A DNA stretch of 64,000 nucleotides, from assembly GCF_000714535.1 (NCBI RefSeq), contig NZ_AUND01000004.1:1-64000 (forward strand), written 5' to 3'. This stretch comes from Thioclava pacifica DSM 10166. Its GTDB lineage: Bacteria; Pseudomonadota; Alphaproteobacteria; Rhodobacterales; Rhodobacteraceae. This document shows, one piece after another, positions 52,815 through 62,366 of the stretch. Within the stretch, counting starts at the first letter, position 1. Each line of letters starts with the position of its first letter. A model generated the notes under the pieces. The model saw only the letters and a list, made by a program, of their open reading frames with translations, ran no database searches and was not told where the DNA came from. The position numbers and the translations under genes are program-made.

Positions 52815-53347
52815 GCAAGGATCTCGCCCGCAAGGATGCCTTCGCCTCGCGCAAGATGGCCCATGCGGGTGATGACGGCGCAGCCACGCAGGCGCTGGCG
52901 GCGGCTTTGGAACCGTTCAAGGGCAAGGTTCTCGCGGGCTATTGGCCGATCCGCACCGAGCCCGATCCGCGCCCGGCGATGCTGGCCCATGGCGGGCCGT
53001 TCTGTCTGCCGGTGGTGATGGGGCAGGGACAGCCGCTGGTCTTTCACCGCTGGAGCCCCGAGACCGAGATGATCGAAGGTGCTTACGGCGCGCATATCCC
53101 CGCCGAGGCCGAGGAAATGGTCCCCGAAGTGCTTATCGTGCCGCTTCTGGCCTTTGATGCGCGCGGCTACCGGCTGGGCTATGGCGGCGGCTTTTACGAC
53201 CGCACGCTGGAAGGCCTGCGCGCTCGCGGCCCGGTCACGGCGATCGGCTTCACCTATGCGGCGCAGGAAGTGCCGGAGGTGCCGACCGAGCCGACCGACC
53301 AGTCGCTCGACATGATCGTGACCGAAGCCGGGTTGCGCCGCTTCTGA
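52811..53347 (+). CDS. 5-formyltetrahydrofolate cyclo-ligase
   Basis: A 178-residue enzyme that turns 5-formyl-THF into 5,10-methenyl-THF. The signature GYGGGFYDRTLEGL is near residue 122, with VPLLAFDARGYRLG just before. It overlaps mgtE by 4 bases, and is convergent with purU, which also acts on formyl-folates, so the two are functionally related neighbours. Confidence 0.94.
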   Translation: MSKDLARKDAFASRKMAHAGDDGAATQALAAALEPFKGKVLAGYWPIRTEPDPRPAMLAHGGPFCLPVVMGQGQPLVFHRWSPETEMIEGAYGAHIPAEAEEMVPEVLIVPLLAFDARGYRLGYGGGFYDRTLEGLRARGPVTAIGFTYAAQEVPEVPTEPTDQSLDMIVTEAGLRRF

Positions 53348-54244
53348 TCAGCCCATCCGCTCGGAGGCATAGGCGCCGGGCGAGGCCGGGAAGACCACGG
53401 TCTTGTTGCCATTGAGGAAGACGCGGGACTGCACATGGGCGTGGATCGCCCGCGCCAGCACCTGCGCCTCGACATCGCGGCCCAGCGAGACGTAATCCTC
53501 GGGGCTCTGCGCATGGGTGATGCGCACGGTGTCCTGCTCGATGATCGGGCCTTCGTCGAGATCGGCGGTCACGTAATGCGAGGTCGCCCCGATCAGTTTC
53601 ACGCCGCGCTCATAGGCCTGCTTGTAGGGGTTCGCGCCCTTGAAGCTCGGCAGGAAGGAGTGGTGGATGTTGATGATCCGCCCCGACATCTTCTGGCACA
53701 GCGCATCCGAGAGGATCTGCATGTAGCGCGCCAGCACGACCAGCTCGGCCCCGCTCTCGTCGACCACGTCCAGAAGGCGCTTCTCGGCCTCGGGCTTGTT
53801 CTCCTTCGTCACCTTGATGTGGTGGAAGGGCAAGTCATGGTTCACGACGACCTTCTGATAGGTCATGTGGTTCGACACCACGCCCACGATCTCGATCGGC
53901 AGCGCACCGATGCGCCAGCGATACAGAAGGTCGTTCAGGCAATGGCCGAAATTCGACACCATCAGCAGGACCTTCATCTTCTCGCCGGAGTCGCGCAGGG
54001 CCCAATCCATCTTGAAATCGGCGGCGACCGGTTCGAAGGCGGCGCGGATTTCCTCGGCGCCCTTGCCCTTTTCCGACACGAAGCTCACGCGCATGAAGAA
54101 CTGCCCGGTCTTCGGGTCGTCATATTGATGCGAGTCGGTGATGTTGCAGCCCTGATCGGCCAACACGTTGGCAATGCCCGCGACGATCCCCCGCGTCGAG
54201 GGGCAGGCAACGGTGAGAACGTAGGTGTCGGCGGTCTGGGTCAT
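53348..54244 (-). CDS. purU: Formyltetrahydrofolate deformylase
   Basis: A 298-residue enzyme that hydrolyses 10-formyl-THF to formate and THF. An N-terminal ACT domain (CPSTRGIVAGIANVLADQG, residues about 14-33) precedes a formyl-transferase fold. The catalytic region has INIHHSFLPSFKGANPYKQA and GATSHYVTADLDEGPII. Its stop abuts the convergent cyclo-ligase gene with no spacer. Confidence 0.96.
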   Translation of the reverse strand: MTQTADTYVLTVACPSTRGIVAGIANVLADQGCNITDSHQYDDPKTGQFFMRVSFVSEKGKGAEEIRAAFEPVAADFKMDWALRDSGEKMKVLLMVSNFGHCLNDLLYRWRIGALPIEIVGVVSNHMTYQKVVVNHDLPFHHIKVTKENKPEAEKRLLDVVDESGAELVVLARYMQILSDALCQKMSGRIINIHHSFLPSFKGANPYKQAYERGVKLIGATSHYVTADLDEGPIIEQDTVRITHAQSPEDYVSLGRDVEAQVLARAIHAHVQSRVFLNGNKTVVFPASPGAYASERMG

Positions 54245-54548
54245 GGCTGGCGTCCTTTCGCAGTCTCGGGCGTCGGCTTACCCCGCCCGGGTTGCAGGCA
54301 CAATCAGCGTTTGTTTTGCGCGAAGCTGGGGGGAAAGCGACGGCGTGCGCACGAAAGGCGACGCGCCCTTGATCGGAAAGGCGGGCACGACCATATTGGG
54401 CCGGCACCGCCCCGAGTTGGCGGCCGTGATGGAGACTGGATGTCAGAGCCTGTGTAAGGGGCTCTTCCGCGTGGAAGGGCCAGATGTGAACCGCTGGGTG
54501 GGGTGATCGCCCCGCTCGGATTTTCATATCCGTTTCACAGGACATCCC
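54245..54548. other. Gene-free stretch of 304 bases between purU and yjhX
   Basis: Contains promoters for two divergent genes. AGAGCC (54445-54450) pairs with GGCTCT (54460-54465) and CTTCC (54464-54468) pairs with GGAAG (54473-54477); these are too weak to name. No glycine or folate riboswitch could be recognised. Confidence 0.4.
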
Positions 54549-54806
54549 ATGAATATCTCGAAACGTGAGCAACGTGCTCTGCACGTTCTGGCGCAGGGCG
54601 GTTCGATCCGCCACGAGCGCCAAACCGGTCGCAAGATCAGCGCCATTCATTGCGTGACCCGCGACGGGCACCTGTTGGCCGATTGCGACCTCGAACTGTT
54701 CGCGCGGTTGCGCCGCCGCGGGCTGATCGCCTCCAGAGGCGGGCAACCCTATCGCATCTCGCGCCGGGGGCTCGGTGCGGTGCGCGGCCAGCTAGACAAT
54801 CAATGA
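54549..54806 (+). CDS. yjhX: YjhX-family (UPF0386) toxin-like protein
   Basis: An 85-residue protein matching YjhX almost end to end (MNISKREQRALHVLAQGGSI, then RKISAIHCVTRDGHLLADCD and ISRRGLGAVRGQL). E. coli YjhX is the toxin partner of YjhQ. No acetyltransferase-like YjhQ antitoxin gene is adjacent here, so it may be an orphan or act differently. It is followed by a DksA-like gene in the same direction. Confidence 0.85.
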   Translation: MNISKREQRALHVLAQGGSIRHERQTGRKISAIHCVTRDGHLLADCDLELFARLRRRGLIASRGGQPYRISRRGLGAVRGQLDNQ

Positions 54807-54889
54807 GCGTACTTTGACAGAGTCGGGCGGCGGGCTTAGGCTCGCCGTTCCGAAAATGGGCCGGCACGCGGACCTGAAGGAGGGTAATC

Positions 54890-55159
54890 ATGGCTGGTGG
54901 CTGGGCAAAAGACGGGGCGGTGAGCGAGCAGATCGAGGCGTCGATCCGCGACGAGCTGGAGCGGCTTCAGTCGCGGCGCGGCCCGGTGGGCGAGAGCCTC
55001 ACCGAATGCGCCGATTGCGGCGAGGAGATCCCGCAGGCCCGGCGCGAGGCCATTCCCGGCGTGAAGCTGTGCGTGGAGTGCGCCTCCGAACGCGATGCGC
55101 GGCGTGCGCCGCGCGGCGGCATCAACCGGCGCGGCTCGAAGGACAGCCAGTTGAAGTGA
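54890..55159 (+). CDS. DksA/TraR-type C4 zinc-finger protein (YbiI-like)
   Basis: An 89-residue protein with a four-Cys zinc finger (CADCGEEI, then LCVECASERDAR). It lacks the long coiled-coil of full DksA. It may bind RNA polymerase near the secondary channel or have another regulatory role. GAAGGAGGG precedes the ATG. It abuts the convergent VCBS gene with no spacer. Confidence 0.85.
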   Translation: MAGGWAKDGAVSEQIEASIRDELERLQSRRGPVGESLTECADCGEEIPQARREAIPGVKLCVECASERDARRAPRGGINRRGSKDSQLK

Positions 55160-55917
55160 TCACAGCGCGCAGGCCATCGCCTTTTCGAAGGCGGCAGGCG
55201 AGGTGTCGGGCCCGAGGCTTTGCCATTTCACGTTGGCCTCTGCATCAAGATAAACCGCGCGGAGCTGTGACCAGTCGAAGCTCGCCAGGATCATTTCCGG
55301 GCCAGATCCGCAATCACGCACGCCCCCCATGATCCGATCGGCGCCGTAACGGTGATTGGTGAGAGTGCCGCCGTGGAAGACCTCGCGCAGCGCGCCATTT
55401 TCGAACTGGAACAGCCGCAGGATGCCCAAGCGGTGCGGCGCGTCGATCAGGGCGATCTCCTGATGACCATCGCCGTTGAAATCCGCGATCCCGATCGGCG
55501 CGACCCAATGGTTCGGCTCGCCCACGAAGGGGGTGGAGGCGAGATAGGCGGGCGCGCCGTCCTTCGCACTCAGCACCAGCACGCGCGAGCCGAGCGTCAG
55601 GTTCGATTGTACCACGATGACATCGGGCAGCCCGTCGCCATCGAGATCGGCAATCCGCGGCGCGGTGTCCTCGAAGACGATGTCGTCATCGGCAGGCAGG
55701 CGATAGGTGAGCGAGCTCTGGCCCTTGAACAGCCCGCCCTCGGAGCCCGCCTTGCGCGTGACCTCGATATAGAGCGTGGCAAATTCCTGATCGGGGCCGA
55801 GCGCGTTATGCCCGTAGCGATCCGTCGGATCAGCATAGTGCGCCGCGATCGAGACTTCGGCGCGTGCAGGCAGGGCGGCGGCGATCAGCAGCAGGGCCGG
55901 GATCGCCGCGCGCAGCA

Positions 55918-55918
<1 letters not shown>
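55160..55918 (-). CDS. Secreted FG-GAP/VCBS-repeat protein
   Basis: A 252-residue protein with a signal peptide (LRAAIPALLLIAAALPARAE) and two Asp-rich calcium-type loops, IADLDGDGLPDVIVV and IADFNGDGHQEIALI, as in FG-GAP/integrin-like repeats. Likely periplasmic or cell-surface and of unknown function. Its ATG overlaps the ferredoxin stop by one base (TGATG), so it is co-transcribed with fdx. Confidence 0.8.
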
Positions 55919-56298
<380 letters not shown>

Positions 56299-56398
56299 CT
56301 AAGCCTCTTTGCGCGGTTTGACCAGAGGGGGAGCGCCGGGGATTGCCGCGCGGCGCGATTACGCTAATCTCGCGGGCAGGCAGGCAAAGGAGCAGTGC

Positions 56399-56959
56399 GT
56401 GAGCCAGGATACCTCAACGACCCGCGGGGCAGGGCGCGCGGCGCTGTTCTTTGCGGGGCTCCTTGCGCTCGCGGGATGTCAGGAAGAGGCCACGCCGCAG
56501 GGTAAGCCCGCCCGGCCGCCCGCGCAGACGCTGGCCAAGGTTCTGATGGAGCGCAAGCCCGCCGATGACGCCCAAGGCTGCTATGCCGAGCTGAAAGCGC
56601 CCGCCACCGTGGAGACAGTGAGTGATCAGGTGCAGGTAGTGCCCGAACAGCGCGATCCCACGACCGGCGAGATAACCCAGCCCGCGATCTATCGCGAGGT
56701 CAGCTCGCAGCGTATCGTCGAAGCCTCGCGCGCACGCTATTTTCCGTCGGTCTGCTCGGGCGATCTGACGCCCGGTTTCGTCGCGATGTTGCAACGCGCC
56801 TTGGCGGTGCGGGGGCTTTACTCGGGCCCGGCCGATGGCAAGCTCGACCCGGCAACGGGGCGCGCGATCACCGCCTATCAAAAGCCGCGCGGGCTCGATA
56901 GCCCGACACTTTCGGTGCGCGCCGCGCAGGAGCTGGGACTTTACATCTGGTCGAAGTAA
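56399..56959 (+). CDS. Lipoprotein with a peptidoglycan-binding domain
   Basis: A 186-residue lipoprotein; the lipobox is LLALAGC near residue 25 after a hydrophobic stretch. The C-terminal part (FVAMLQRALAVRGLYSGPADGKLDPATGRAITAYQ) matches PG_binding_1. It starts with GTG at 56399 after AAAGGAGCA; the longer frame from 56309 lacks a ribosome site. It should sit in the outer membrane or periplasm and touch the cell wall. Confidence 0.85.
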   Translation: MSQDTSTTRGAGRAALFFAGLLALAGCQEEATPQGKPARPPAQTLAKVLMERKPADDAQGCYAELKAPATVETVSDQVQVVPEQRDPTTGEITQPAIYREVSSQRIVEASRARYFPSVCSGDLTPGFVAMLQRALAVRGLYSGPADGKLDPATGRAITAYQKPRGLDSPTLSVRAAQELGLYIWSK

Positions 56960-57017
56960 CGGCTGGGGCATGAGACGTGGTGAACGACGCCATCGTCGTC
57001 AGCCCCGCGAAAATGAA

Positions 57018-57041
57018 AAAGGCGCCCCGGGGGGCGCCTTT
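57018..57041. terminator. Bidirectional terminator between the lipoprotein and degP genes
   Basis: AAAGGCGCCC (57018-57027) pairs with GGGCGCCTTT (57032-57041), with A-rich DNA before and TCTTT after, so it can end transcripts from both convergent genes. Confidence 0.85.
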
Positions 57042-57063
57042 CTTTGCTATTCGGTCTCACCGA

Positions 57064-58527
57064 TCACTCAACCGGCAGCGCCACGAAGCGCGGCTCGCCA
57101 CCGCGGCGGATCAGCAGCAGCACCGATTTGCGCCCTGCATCCTTGGCCGCCTGCACGCGCTCCTCGAAATCCTCGACCGAGGCCACGGGCTTCTGACCGA
57201 CTTCGGTGATCAGATCGCCCGCGCGCAGCCCTTTTTCATAGGCCGTGGAGGTCTCGTCGATCGACTTGATGACCAGTCCCTGCGCGTCCTTGGTCAGGCC
57301 CATTTCGGTACGCAGCTCATCCGTCAGCGGCGTCACCGTCAGGCCAAGCATGTCCTTCTCGACCTCCTGCGGAGCCTGCACCGCCTTGGGCGGCTCTTCG
57401 CCCTCAGCCAGCTCGCGCCGGCCCAGCGTCACCAGAAGCGTCTTGCTCTCTCCGTCGCGCAGTACCGTCACGCGGACTTTCTCGCCCACCGGCGCATCGG
57501 CCACGCGGCGCACCAGATCGCGGGTGCTCTTGACCTCGCCGCCATCGAAGGAGGTGATCACGTCGCCCGCCTCGATCCCGGCCTCTTTCGCAGGTCCGTC
57601 GGGAACTTCGGAGACCAGCGCGCCCTCGGGCGTCTCAAGGCCCATCGCCTCGGCCATGTCGGGCGTCACGTCCTGGATCTTCACGCCAAGCCAGCCGCGG
57701 CGGGTCTCGCCGAACTGTTTGAGTTGGTCGACCACTTTCGAAACCACGTTCGACGCCATCGAGAAGCCGATCCCGATCGAGCCGCCATTGGGCGACAGGA
57801 TCGCGGTGTTCACGCCGACGACTTCGCCCGCCATGTCGAACAACGGCCCGCCCGAGTTGCCGCGGTTGATCGCCGCATCGGTCTGCAGATAGTCGTCATA
57901 GCTGCCCGACAGTTCGCGGTTGCGCGCCGAGATGATGCCCGCCGAGGCCGAGAAGCCCTGACCCAGCGGGTTGCCCATCGCCATCACCCAGTCACCCACG
58001 CGGACCTTGTCGGAATCGCCGAATTTCACGAAGGGCAGGGGCTCGTCGCTCTCGACCTTAAGCAAGGCGATATCGGTCTTCGGATCGGTGCCAACCAGCG
58101 TCGCATCGAGCCGCTTGCCCGAGAAGAACTCGATTTCGATTTCGTCGGCATCCTCGATGACGTGGTTGTTCGTCACGATATAGCCGTCCTCCGAGATGAC
58201 GAAGCCGGACCCCAGCGCGTTGGAGCGGCGCGGCGTGCCGCGTCCGTTCGGGCCGTTCGGTCCCGGCAGGCCGAAATCTCGGAACAGATCCTCGAAGGGG
58301 GAGCCGGGCGGGAAATTGGGCATATTGCCCGTAGGAGCCGCGACCGTGGTCGAGGTCGTGATGTTGACGACCGAGTTCGAAACCTGATCGACCAGCTCGG
58401 CAAAGCTCTCGGGTGCGCCGCGTGCATAGGCGGGGCCTGCAAGCGGTGCACAGGCCAACGCAACGGCAAGCAGAGCCGCGCTCATCCCGGCGCGCAGCGA
58501 GGATCCGGGTCCGGTAAGGAATGTCAT
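57064..58527 (-). CDS. degP: DegP/HtrA-type periplasmic serine protease
   Basis: A 487-residue protease-chaperone with a signal peptide (AALLAVALACAPLAGPAYA). The catalytic triad is in place: His in VTNNHVIED, Asp in KTDIALLKV and Ser in GNSGGPLF. Two PDZ domains follow. It degrades damaged envelope proteins. GGGAGAG precedes the ATG at 58527. It is the last gene of a leftward series from rpiA, separated from DUF2065 by 152 bases, so it probably also has its own promoter. Confidence 0.95.
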   Translation of the reverse strand: MTFLTGPGSSLRAGMSAALLAVALACAPLAGPAYARGAPESFAELVDQVSNSVVNITTSTTVAAPTGNMPNFPPGSPFEDLFRDFGLPGPNGPNGRGTPRRSNALGSGFVISEDGYIVTNNHVIEDADEIEIEFFSGKRLDATLVGTDPKTDIALLKVESDEPLPFVKFGDSDKVRVGDWVMAMGNPLGQGFSASAGIISARNRELSGSYDDYLQTDAAINRGNSGGPLFDMAGEVVGVNTAILSPNGGSIGIGFSMASNVVSKVVDQLKQFGETRRGWLGVKIQDVTPDMAEAMGLETPEGALVSEVPDGPAKEAGIEAGDVITSFDGGEVKSTRDLVRRVADAPVGEKVRVTVLRDGESKTLLVTLGRRELAEGEEPPKAVQAPQEVEKDMLGLTVTPLTDELRTEMGLTKDAQGLVIKSIDETSTAYEKGLRAGDLITEVGQKPVASVEDFEERVQAAKDAGRKSVLLLIRRGGEPRFVALPVE

Positions 58528-58679
58528 ATGGCTCTCTCCCTTGGCTTGGCCGACAGCTCGGGGCCGGCGCAATGCTCTCGTTTCAGTGAAATGTAGGAGC
58601 GCGACTGGCCGAAGGGAAGTTCTTTGCATGAATTAGCAGGCGCGAAATCCTGCCGCAGGGGTGTGGCGCGGGGGAAGGT

Positions 58680-58871
58680 TCATCCCCAGAGCCGGATCGC
58701 CCAGAGCAATCCGACTCCTGCAGCCACCCCCGCAAGGCCCAACATCCGGCGCTGGCCCGGCGTCATCGCGCGCAGCAGGTCCAGCGCCTCCTCGATACGA
58801 GAAGGGGCCAGCGCAAGCGCCAGCCCCTCGATCACAAGGACCAGTCCGAGACCGGTCAAGAGCATCGCCAT
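58680..58871 (-). CDS. DUF2065 small membrane protein
   Basis: A 63-residue protein with two hydrophobic helices (MLLTGLGLVLVIEGLALA and MLGLAGVAAGVGLLWAI), matching DUF2065, which is found after hflC in many Proteobacteria. Its ATG (58871) shares one base with the hflC stop (TGATG). Function unknown; it probably associates with the HflKC complex. Confidence 0.9.
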   Translation of the reverse strand: MAMLLTGLGLVLVIEGLALALAPSRIEEALDLLRAMTPGQRRMLGLAGVAAGVGLLWAIRLWG

Positions 58872-59779
58872 CACTGGCCCGCCGCGTTCGCGACCCCGGC
58901 GCCCGGATTTTCGCCGATCGAGCGCAGGAAACGGTCATAATCGAAATAGAGGCTGTCCGGCTGGGTCACCAGCGAGGAGGTCTGCGTCTTCATCGACTGC
59001 GCGTAGAACTGCAGCGCCCGGTTGAAGGCGAAGAACTCGGGATCCTTGCCGTAAGCGTCGGCATAGATCTTGTTCGCCTGCGCATCGGCTTCACCGCGCA
59101 CGATCTCGGCTTCCTTCTTGGCCTGCGAGGTCACCTCGACCGCGGTGCGGTCGGCGGTGGCGCGCACGCGCTGTGCGGCCTCGGCGCCGCGGGCGCGCTC
59201 GTCCGCGGCCTCGCGTTCACGCTCGGCGCGCATCCGGCCATAGGTGGCGGCCAGGTTCTGCTCGGGAAGGTCGGTGCGGGTCAGGCGCACGTCGATCACG
59301 TCGACGCCCAGCGAGGACGCCTCGCGGCGCGCCAGATCGCGGATCCGGTTCATCAGCGGGGTCCGGTCATCTGACAGCACGGCCGTCGAGGGAACCGAGC
59401 CCAGAACCTCGCGGATCGCGTTGTTCAGGATGCCGTCGATGCGGTTCTTGGCGATCTGCTCGCCACCCGCGCCCACGGCCTCACGGAATTTCACCACGTC
59501 GACGATGCGCCAGCGCGCGAACGCATCCACCACGAGACGACGATCGTCCTCGGGGGTGACTTCGAGCGGCTGGGTGGTCAGGCTCAGGATCCGGTCGTCA
59601 TATTTCACGACCGTATCGACCACGGGGATCTTGAAGCCGAGACCGGGTTCGGTCTTGACCTGCTGCACCTCACCGAAGCGCAGCACGAGAGCTTTCTCAC
59701 GCTCGTCCACCACGAAGACCGAATTCAGCCCCAGCGCGACGAGAATGACGAGAACGGCAAGTGCGATAGGTCCGCGCAT
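58871..59779 (-). CDS. hflC: HflC, FtsH protease modulator
   Basis: A 302-residue stomatin/SPFH-family protein with an N-terminal membrane anchor (IALAVLVILVALGLNSVFVV) and an SPFH domain followed by a long helix. With HflK it forms a cage around the FtsH protease. It overlaps hflK by one base and DUF2065 by one. Confidence 0.95.
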   Translation of the reverse strand: MRGPIALAVLVILVALGLNSVFVVDEREKALVLRFGEVQQVKTEPGLGFKIPVVDTVVKYDDRILSLTTQPLEVTPEDDRRLVVDAFARWRIVDVVKFREAVGAGGEQIAKNRIDGILNNAIREVLGSVPSTAVLSDDRTPLMNRIRDLARREASSLGVDVIDVRLTRTDLPEQNLAATYGRMRAEREREAADERARGAEAAQRVRATADRTAVEVTSQAKKEAEIVRGEADAQANKIYADAYGKDPEFFAFNRALQFYAQSMKTQTSSLVTQPDSLYFDYDRFLRSIGENPGAGVANAAGQ

Positions 59780-60936
59780 CAGTTGTTCCCTCCGGTGTTG
59801 CTGGTGGTCGTGGGGGCGCCTTTGCGCAGCTGATCGAGCGGCAGATAGGGTACAACGCCTCCATCACCCGGCTTGGTGTCCACAACGACCTTGTCCAAGC
59901 CCGAGAGCACCTGGCCCATCGTCTCGTAGAACATCCGGCGTTTGGTCACTTCCGGCGCCTTCTCGTATTCCGCGAGGATCGAGGTGAAGCGCGCGGCGTC
60001 ACCTTCGGCCGCATTCACGATCTTGGCGCGATACCCTTCGGCTTCTTCCTTGAGCTGCGCGGCTTCACCGCGGGCCCCCGCGGTCACCTTGTTGGCATAA
60101 GCGTCAGCTTCCTTTTCAAGCCGGTCACGCTCCTGCTGGGCGGCCTGCACTTCGCGGAAGCTGTCGATCACTTCGCGCGGCGGGTCGGCGCGGTTGAAGT
60201 TCACACGCACGATGTTGATGCCCGCATCATAGCTGTCGAGCGTCTTCTGCACCGCTTCGCGCAGATCGGCCGCGATCTCGCCACGCGCGGTCGACAGGAT
60301 CGGCGCAAGGTTCGAGCGCGCGATGATGTCGCGCATCGCCGATTCCGACACGGCGCGGATCGTGTCTTGCGGGTCGGTCAGGTTGAACAGGTATTTCGCC
60401 GGATCGTTGATGTTCCAGACCACCTGGAATTCCAGATCCACGATGTTCTGGTCACCCGTGAGCATCAGGCCCGTATCGTTCGTACCCGCACGCCCCGAGC
60501 CGATATCGACGGTCTGTTCGCGCGTCACCGGAACCTTGGTGTAGGTGATGAAGGGCCAGGGCGCGAGGTTCAGACCCGGACCCTTGGTCGCGTAATAGCG
60601 CCCGAACATCAGCTCGACCGAGCGTTCTTCGGGGTTCACCTTGTAGAGCGAGGAGCCCAGCCAGATCGCGACTACCGCGACGAGGCCGATCGCCACGGCG
60701 ATCTTGGTCGGGAAAGGGCCACCCGAGCCGCCGCCCGAGGGTCTGCCGGGACGGCTGCCGCCGCCCTTGCCACCCATCAGCACCTTGAGCTGCTCGGAGC
60801 CCTTGCGCATGAATTCCTCGATCTCGGGGATTTGTCCGCCCTCACCGGGGCGGCGCTGACCGGGGCGCTTGTCTTCGCGGTCGTCGTTGCGGTCATCGCC
60901 GCCGCCGCCGCCTCCCCAGGGGCCTCCATTGCTCAT
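59779..60936 (-). CDS. hflK: HflK, FtsH protease modulator
   Basis: A 385-residue SPFH-family protein with a Gly/Asp-rich start, a membrane helix near residue 85 (KIAVAIGLVAVVAIWLG), the SPFH domain and a coiled-coil of EAEGYRAKI type. Partner of HflC. gor lies 55 bases upstream in the same direction. Confidence 0.95.
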   Translation of the reverse strand: MSNGGPWGGGGGGDDRNDDREDKRPGQRRPGEGGQIPEIEEFMRKGSEQLKVLMGGKGGGSRPGRPSGGGSGGPFPTKIAVAIGLVAVVAIWLGSSLYKVNPEERSVELMFGRYYATKGPGLNLAPWPFITYTKVPVTREQTVDIGSGRAGTNDTGLMLTGDQNIVDLEFQVVWNINDPAKYLFNLTDPQDTIRAVSESAMRDIIARSNLAPILSTARGEIAADLREAVQKTLDSYDAGINIVRVNFNRADPPREVIDSFREVQAAQQERDRLEKEADAYANKVTAGARGEAAQLKEEAEGYRAKIVNAAEGDAARFTSILAEYEKAPEVTKRRMFYETMGQVLSGLDKVVVDTKPGDGGVVPYLPLDQLRKGAPTTTSNTGGNN

Positions 60937-60991
60937 ATGGTCCTCACCTTTCCGTTATCTTGTCGGTGACTTGGGTATTCGTTTCGCGATT

Positions 60992-62344
60992 TCAATAATG
61001 TCGCACCGGGTTCCGCATCGTCACAAGCTCTTCGCCCATCGTGGGATGCACCGCGCAGGTCGCGTCGAACTGTTCCTTCGTCGCGCCCATCTTCATCGCG
61101 ATCGCCACCATCTGGATCATCTCGCCCGCCTCGGGTGCCACGATATGGCAGCCCAGAACCTTCCGGCTCTCGCGACAGACGATCAGTTTCATCAGCACCC
61201 GCGCGTCCGACCCGGCAAAGCCCGAACGCATCGGCTTGAAGCTCGAGACATAGACCTCGGCATTGCCGCGCTCCTCGGCCTCTTCCTCGGTGATCCCGCA
61301 GGTGCCGAATTCGGGCTGGGTAAAGACGGCCGACGCCACCAGCTCGTGATCGGTGGGGCGGGCATTCGCGCCGAAGACGGTGTCGGCGAAGGCATGGCCC
61401 TCGCGGATCGCGACCGGGGTAAGGTTGATGCGGTCGGTGACATCGCCAACCGCGTAGATCGACGGGATATTGGTCTGCGACCATTGATCCACGATCACTT
61501 CACCGCGCTCGCCCAAGGTCACGCCTGCCTCTTCGAGGCCCAGCCCGTCGGTATTGGGCACACGGCCCGTGGCATAGAGCACCGCGTCGAACCGTTCGAC
61601 CCGACCATCGCCACAGGTCACGACGAGGTCCATGCCGTCCTTCTCGATTTTCGAGATCACCACATGGGTATGGATGTCGATCCCGCCCGCCGCCATCTGA
61701 TCCACGATCAGGTCGCGCGCCTCGCTGTCGAAGCCGCGCAGCAGGGGAGAGCGGTTGTATTGCGTGACCTTCACGCCCAAGCCATTAAGAATGCAGGCGA
61801 ATTCGCAGGCGATGTAGCCACCGCCGACGATCAGGATGCGCTCGGGGAGATGCTCCATCTTGAAGATCTCGTTCGAGGTCATCACATGCTTGCAGCCTTC
61901 GAAATCGGGCACGAAAGGCCGACCGCCGGTCGCCACGAGGATATGCTTGGTCGAGACGGTGGTGCCATCGGCAAGGCGTACCTCATGCGGACCTGCGACG
62001 GTGGCGCGCTGGTCATAAACGGTGACGCCCGCGCCCTGCTGACCCTTGCGATAGATCGCCTCGAGCCGGTCGAGTTCGGCGTCGAGCTTGGCACGGAACC
62101 CCGTCCAGTCAAAGGCGCCCACGGCCGCTTCCCAGCCATAGGCGCGCGCTTCTTCCACCGCGCCGGGCGCGGTGGAGGCGAACACCATCAGCTTCTTGGG
62201 CACGCAGCCACGGATCACGCAGGTCCCGCCCATGCGGTATTCCTCGGCCAGCGCGACCTTCGCGCCGTGGGTCGAGGCGATGCGCGCAGCCCGAACCCCG
62301 CCCGAGCCGCCGCCGATGACGAAGAGGTCGTAGTCGAAAGTCAT
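60992..62344 (-). CDS. gor: Glutathione-disulfide reductase
   Basis: A 450-residue flavoenzyme that reduces oxidised glutathione with NADPH. FAD motif VIGGGSGGVRAARIA near residue 10, redox-active disulfide in GGTCVIRGCVPKKL, NADPH motif IVGGGYIACEFA near 175 and the catalytic His-Glu pair in HPTMGEELV at the C-terminus. The ATG at 62344 is preceded by AAAGGACGAC; a longer frame to 62665 is in another gene's space. It follows rpiA after 22 bases. Confidence 0.95.
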   Translation of the reverse strand: MTFDYDLFVIGGGSGGVRAARIASTHGAKVALAEEYRMGGTCVIRGCVPKKLMVFASTAPGAVEEARAYGWEAAVGAFDWTGFRAKLDAELDRLEAIYRKGQQGAGVTVYDQRATVAGPHEVRLADGTTVSTKHILVATGGRPFVPDFEGCKHVMTSNEIFKMEHLPERILIVGGGYIACEFACILNGLGVKVTQYNRSPLLRGFDSEARDLIVDQMAAGGIDIHTHVVISKIEKDGMDLVVTCGDGRVERFDAVLYATGRVPNTDGLGLEEAGVTLGERGEVIVDQWSQTNIPSIYAVGDVTDRINLTPVAIREGHAFADTVFGANARPTDHELVASAVFTQPEFGTCGITEEEAEERGNAEVYVSSFKPMRSGFAGSDARVLMKLIVCRESRKVLGCHIVAPEAGEMIQMVAIAMKMGATKEQFDATCAVHPTMGEELVTMRNPVRHY

Positions 62345-62366
62345 GTCGTCCTGTCGTCCTTTGGTT

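Noticed and set aside
54245-54548. Glycine or folate riboswitch ahead of purU
   Set aside because: No conserved aptamer elements could be recognised and the hairpins are weak.
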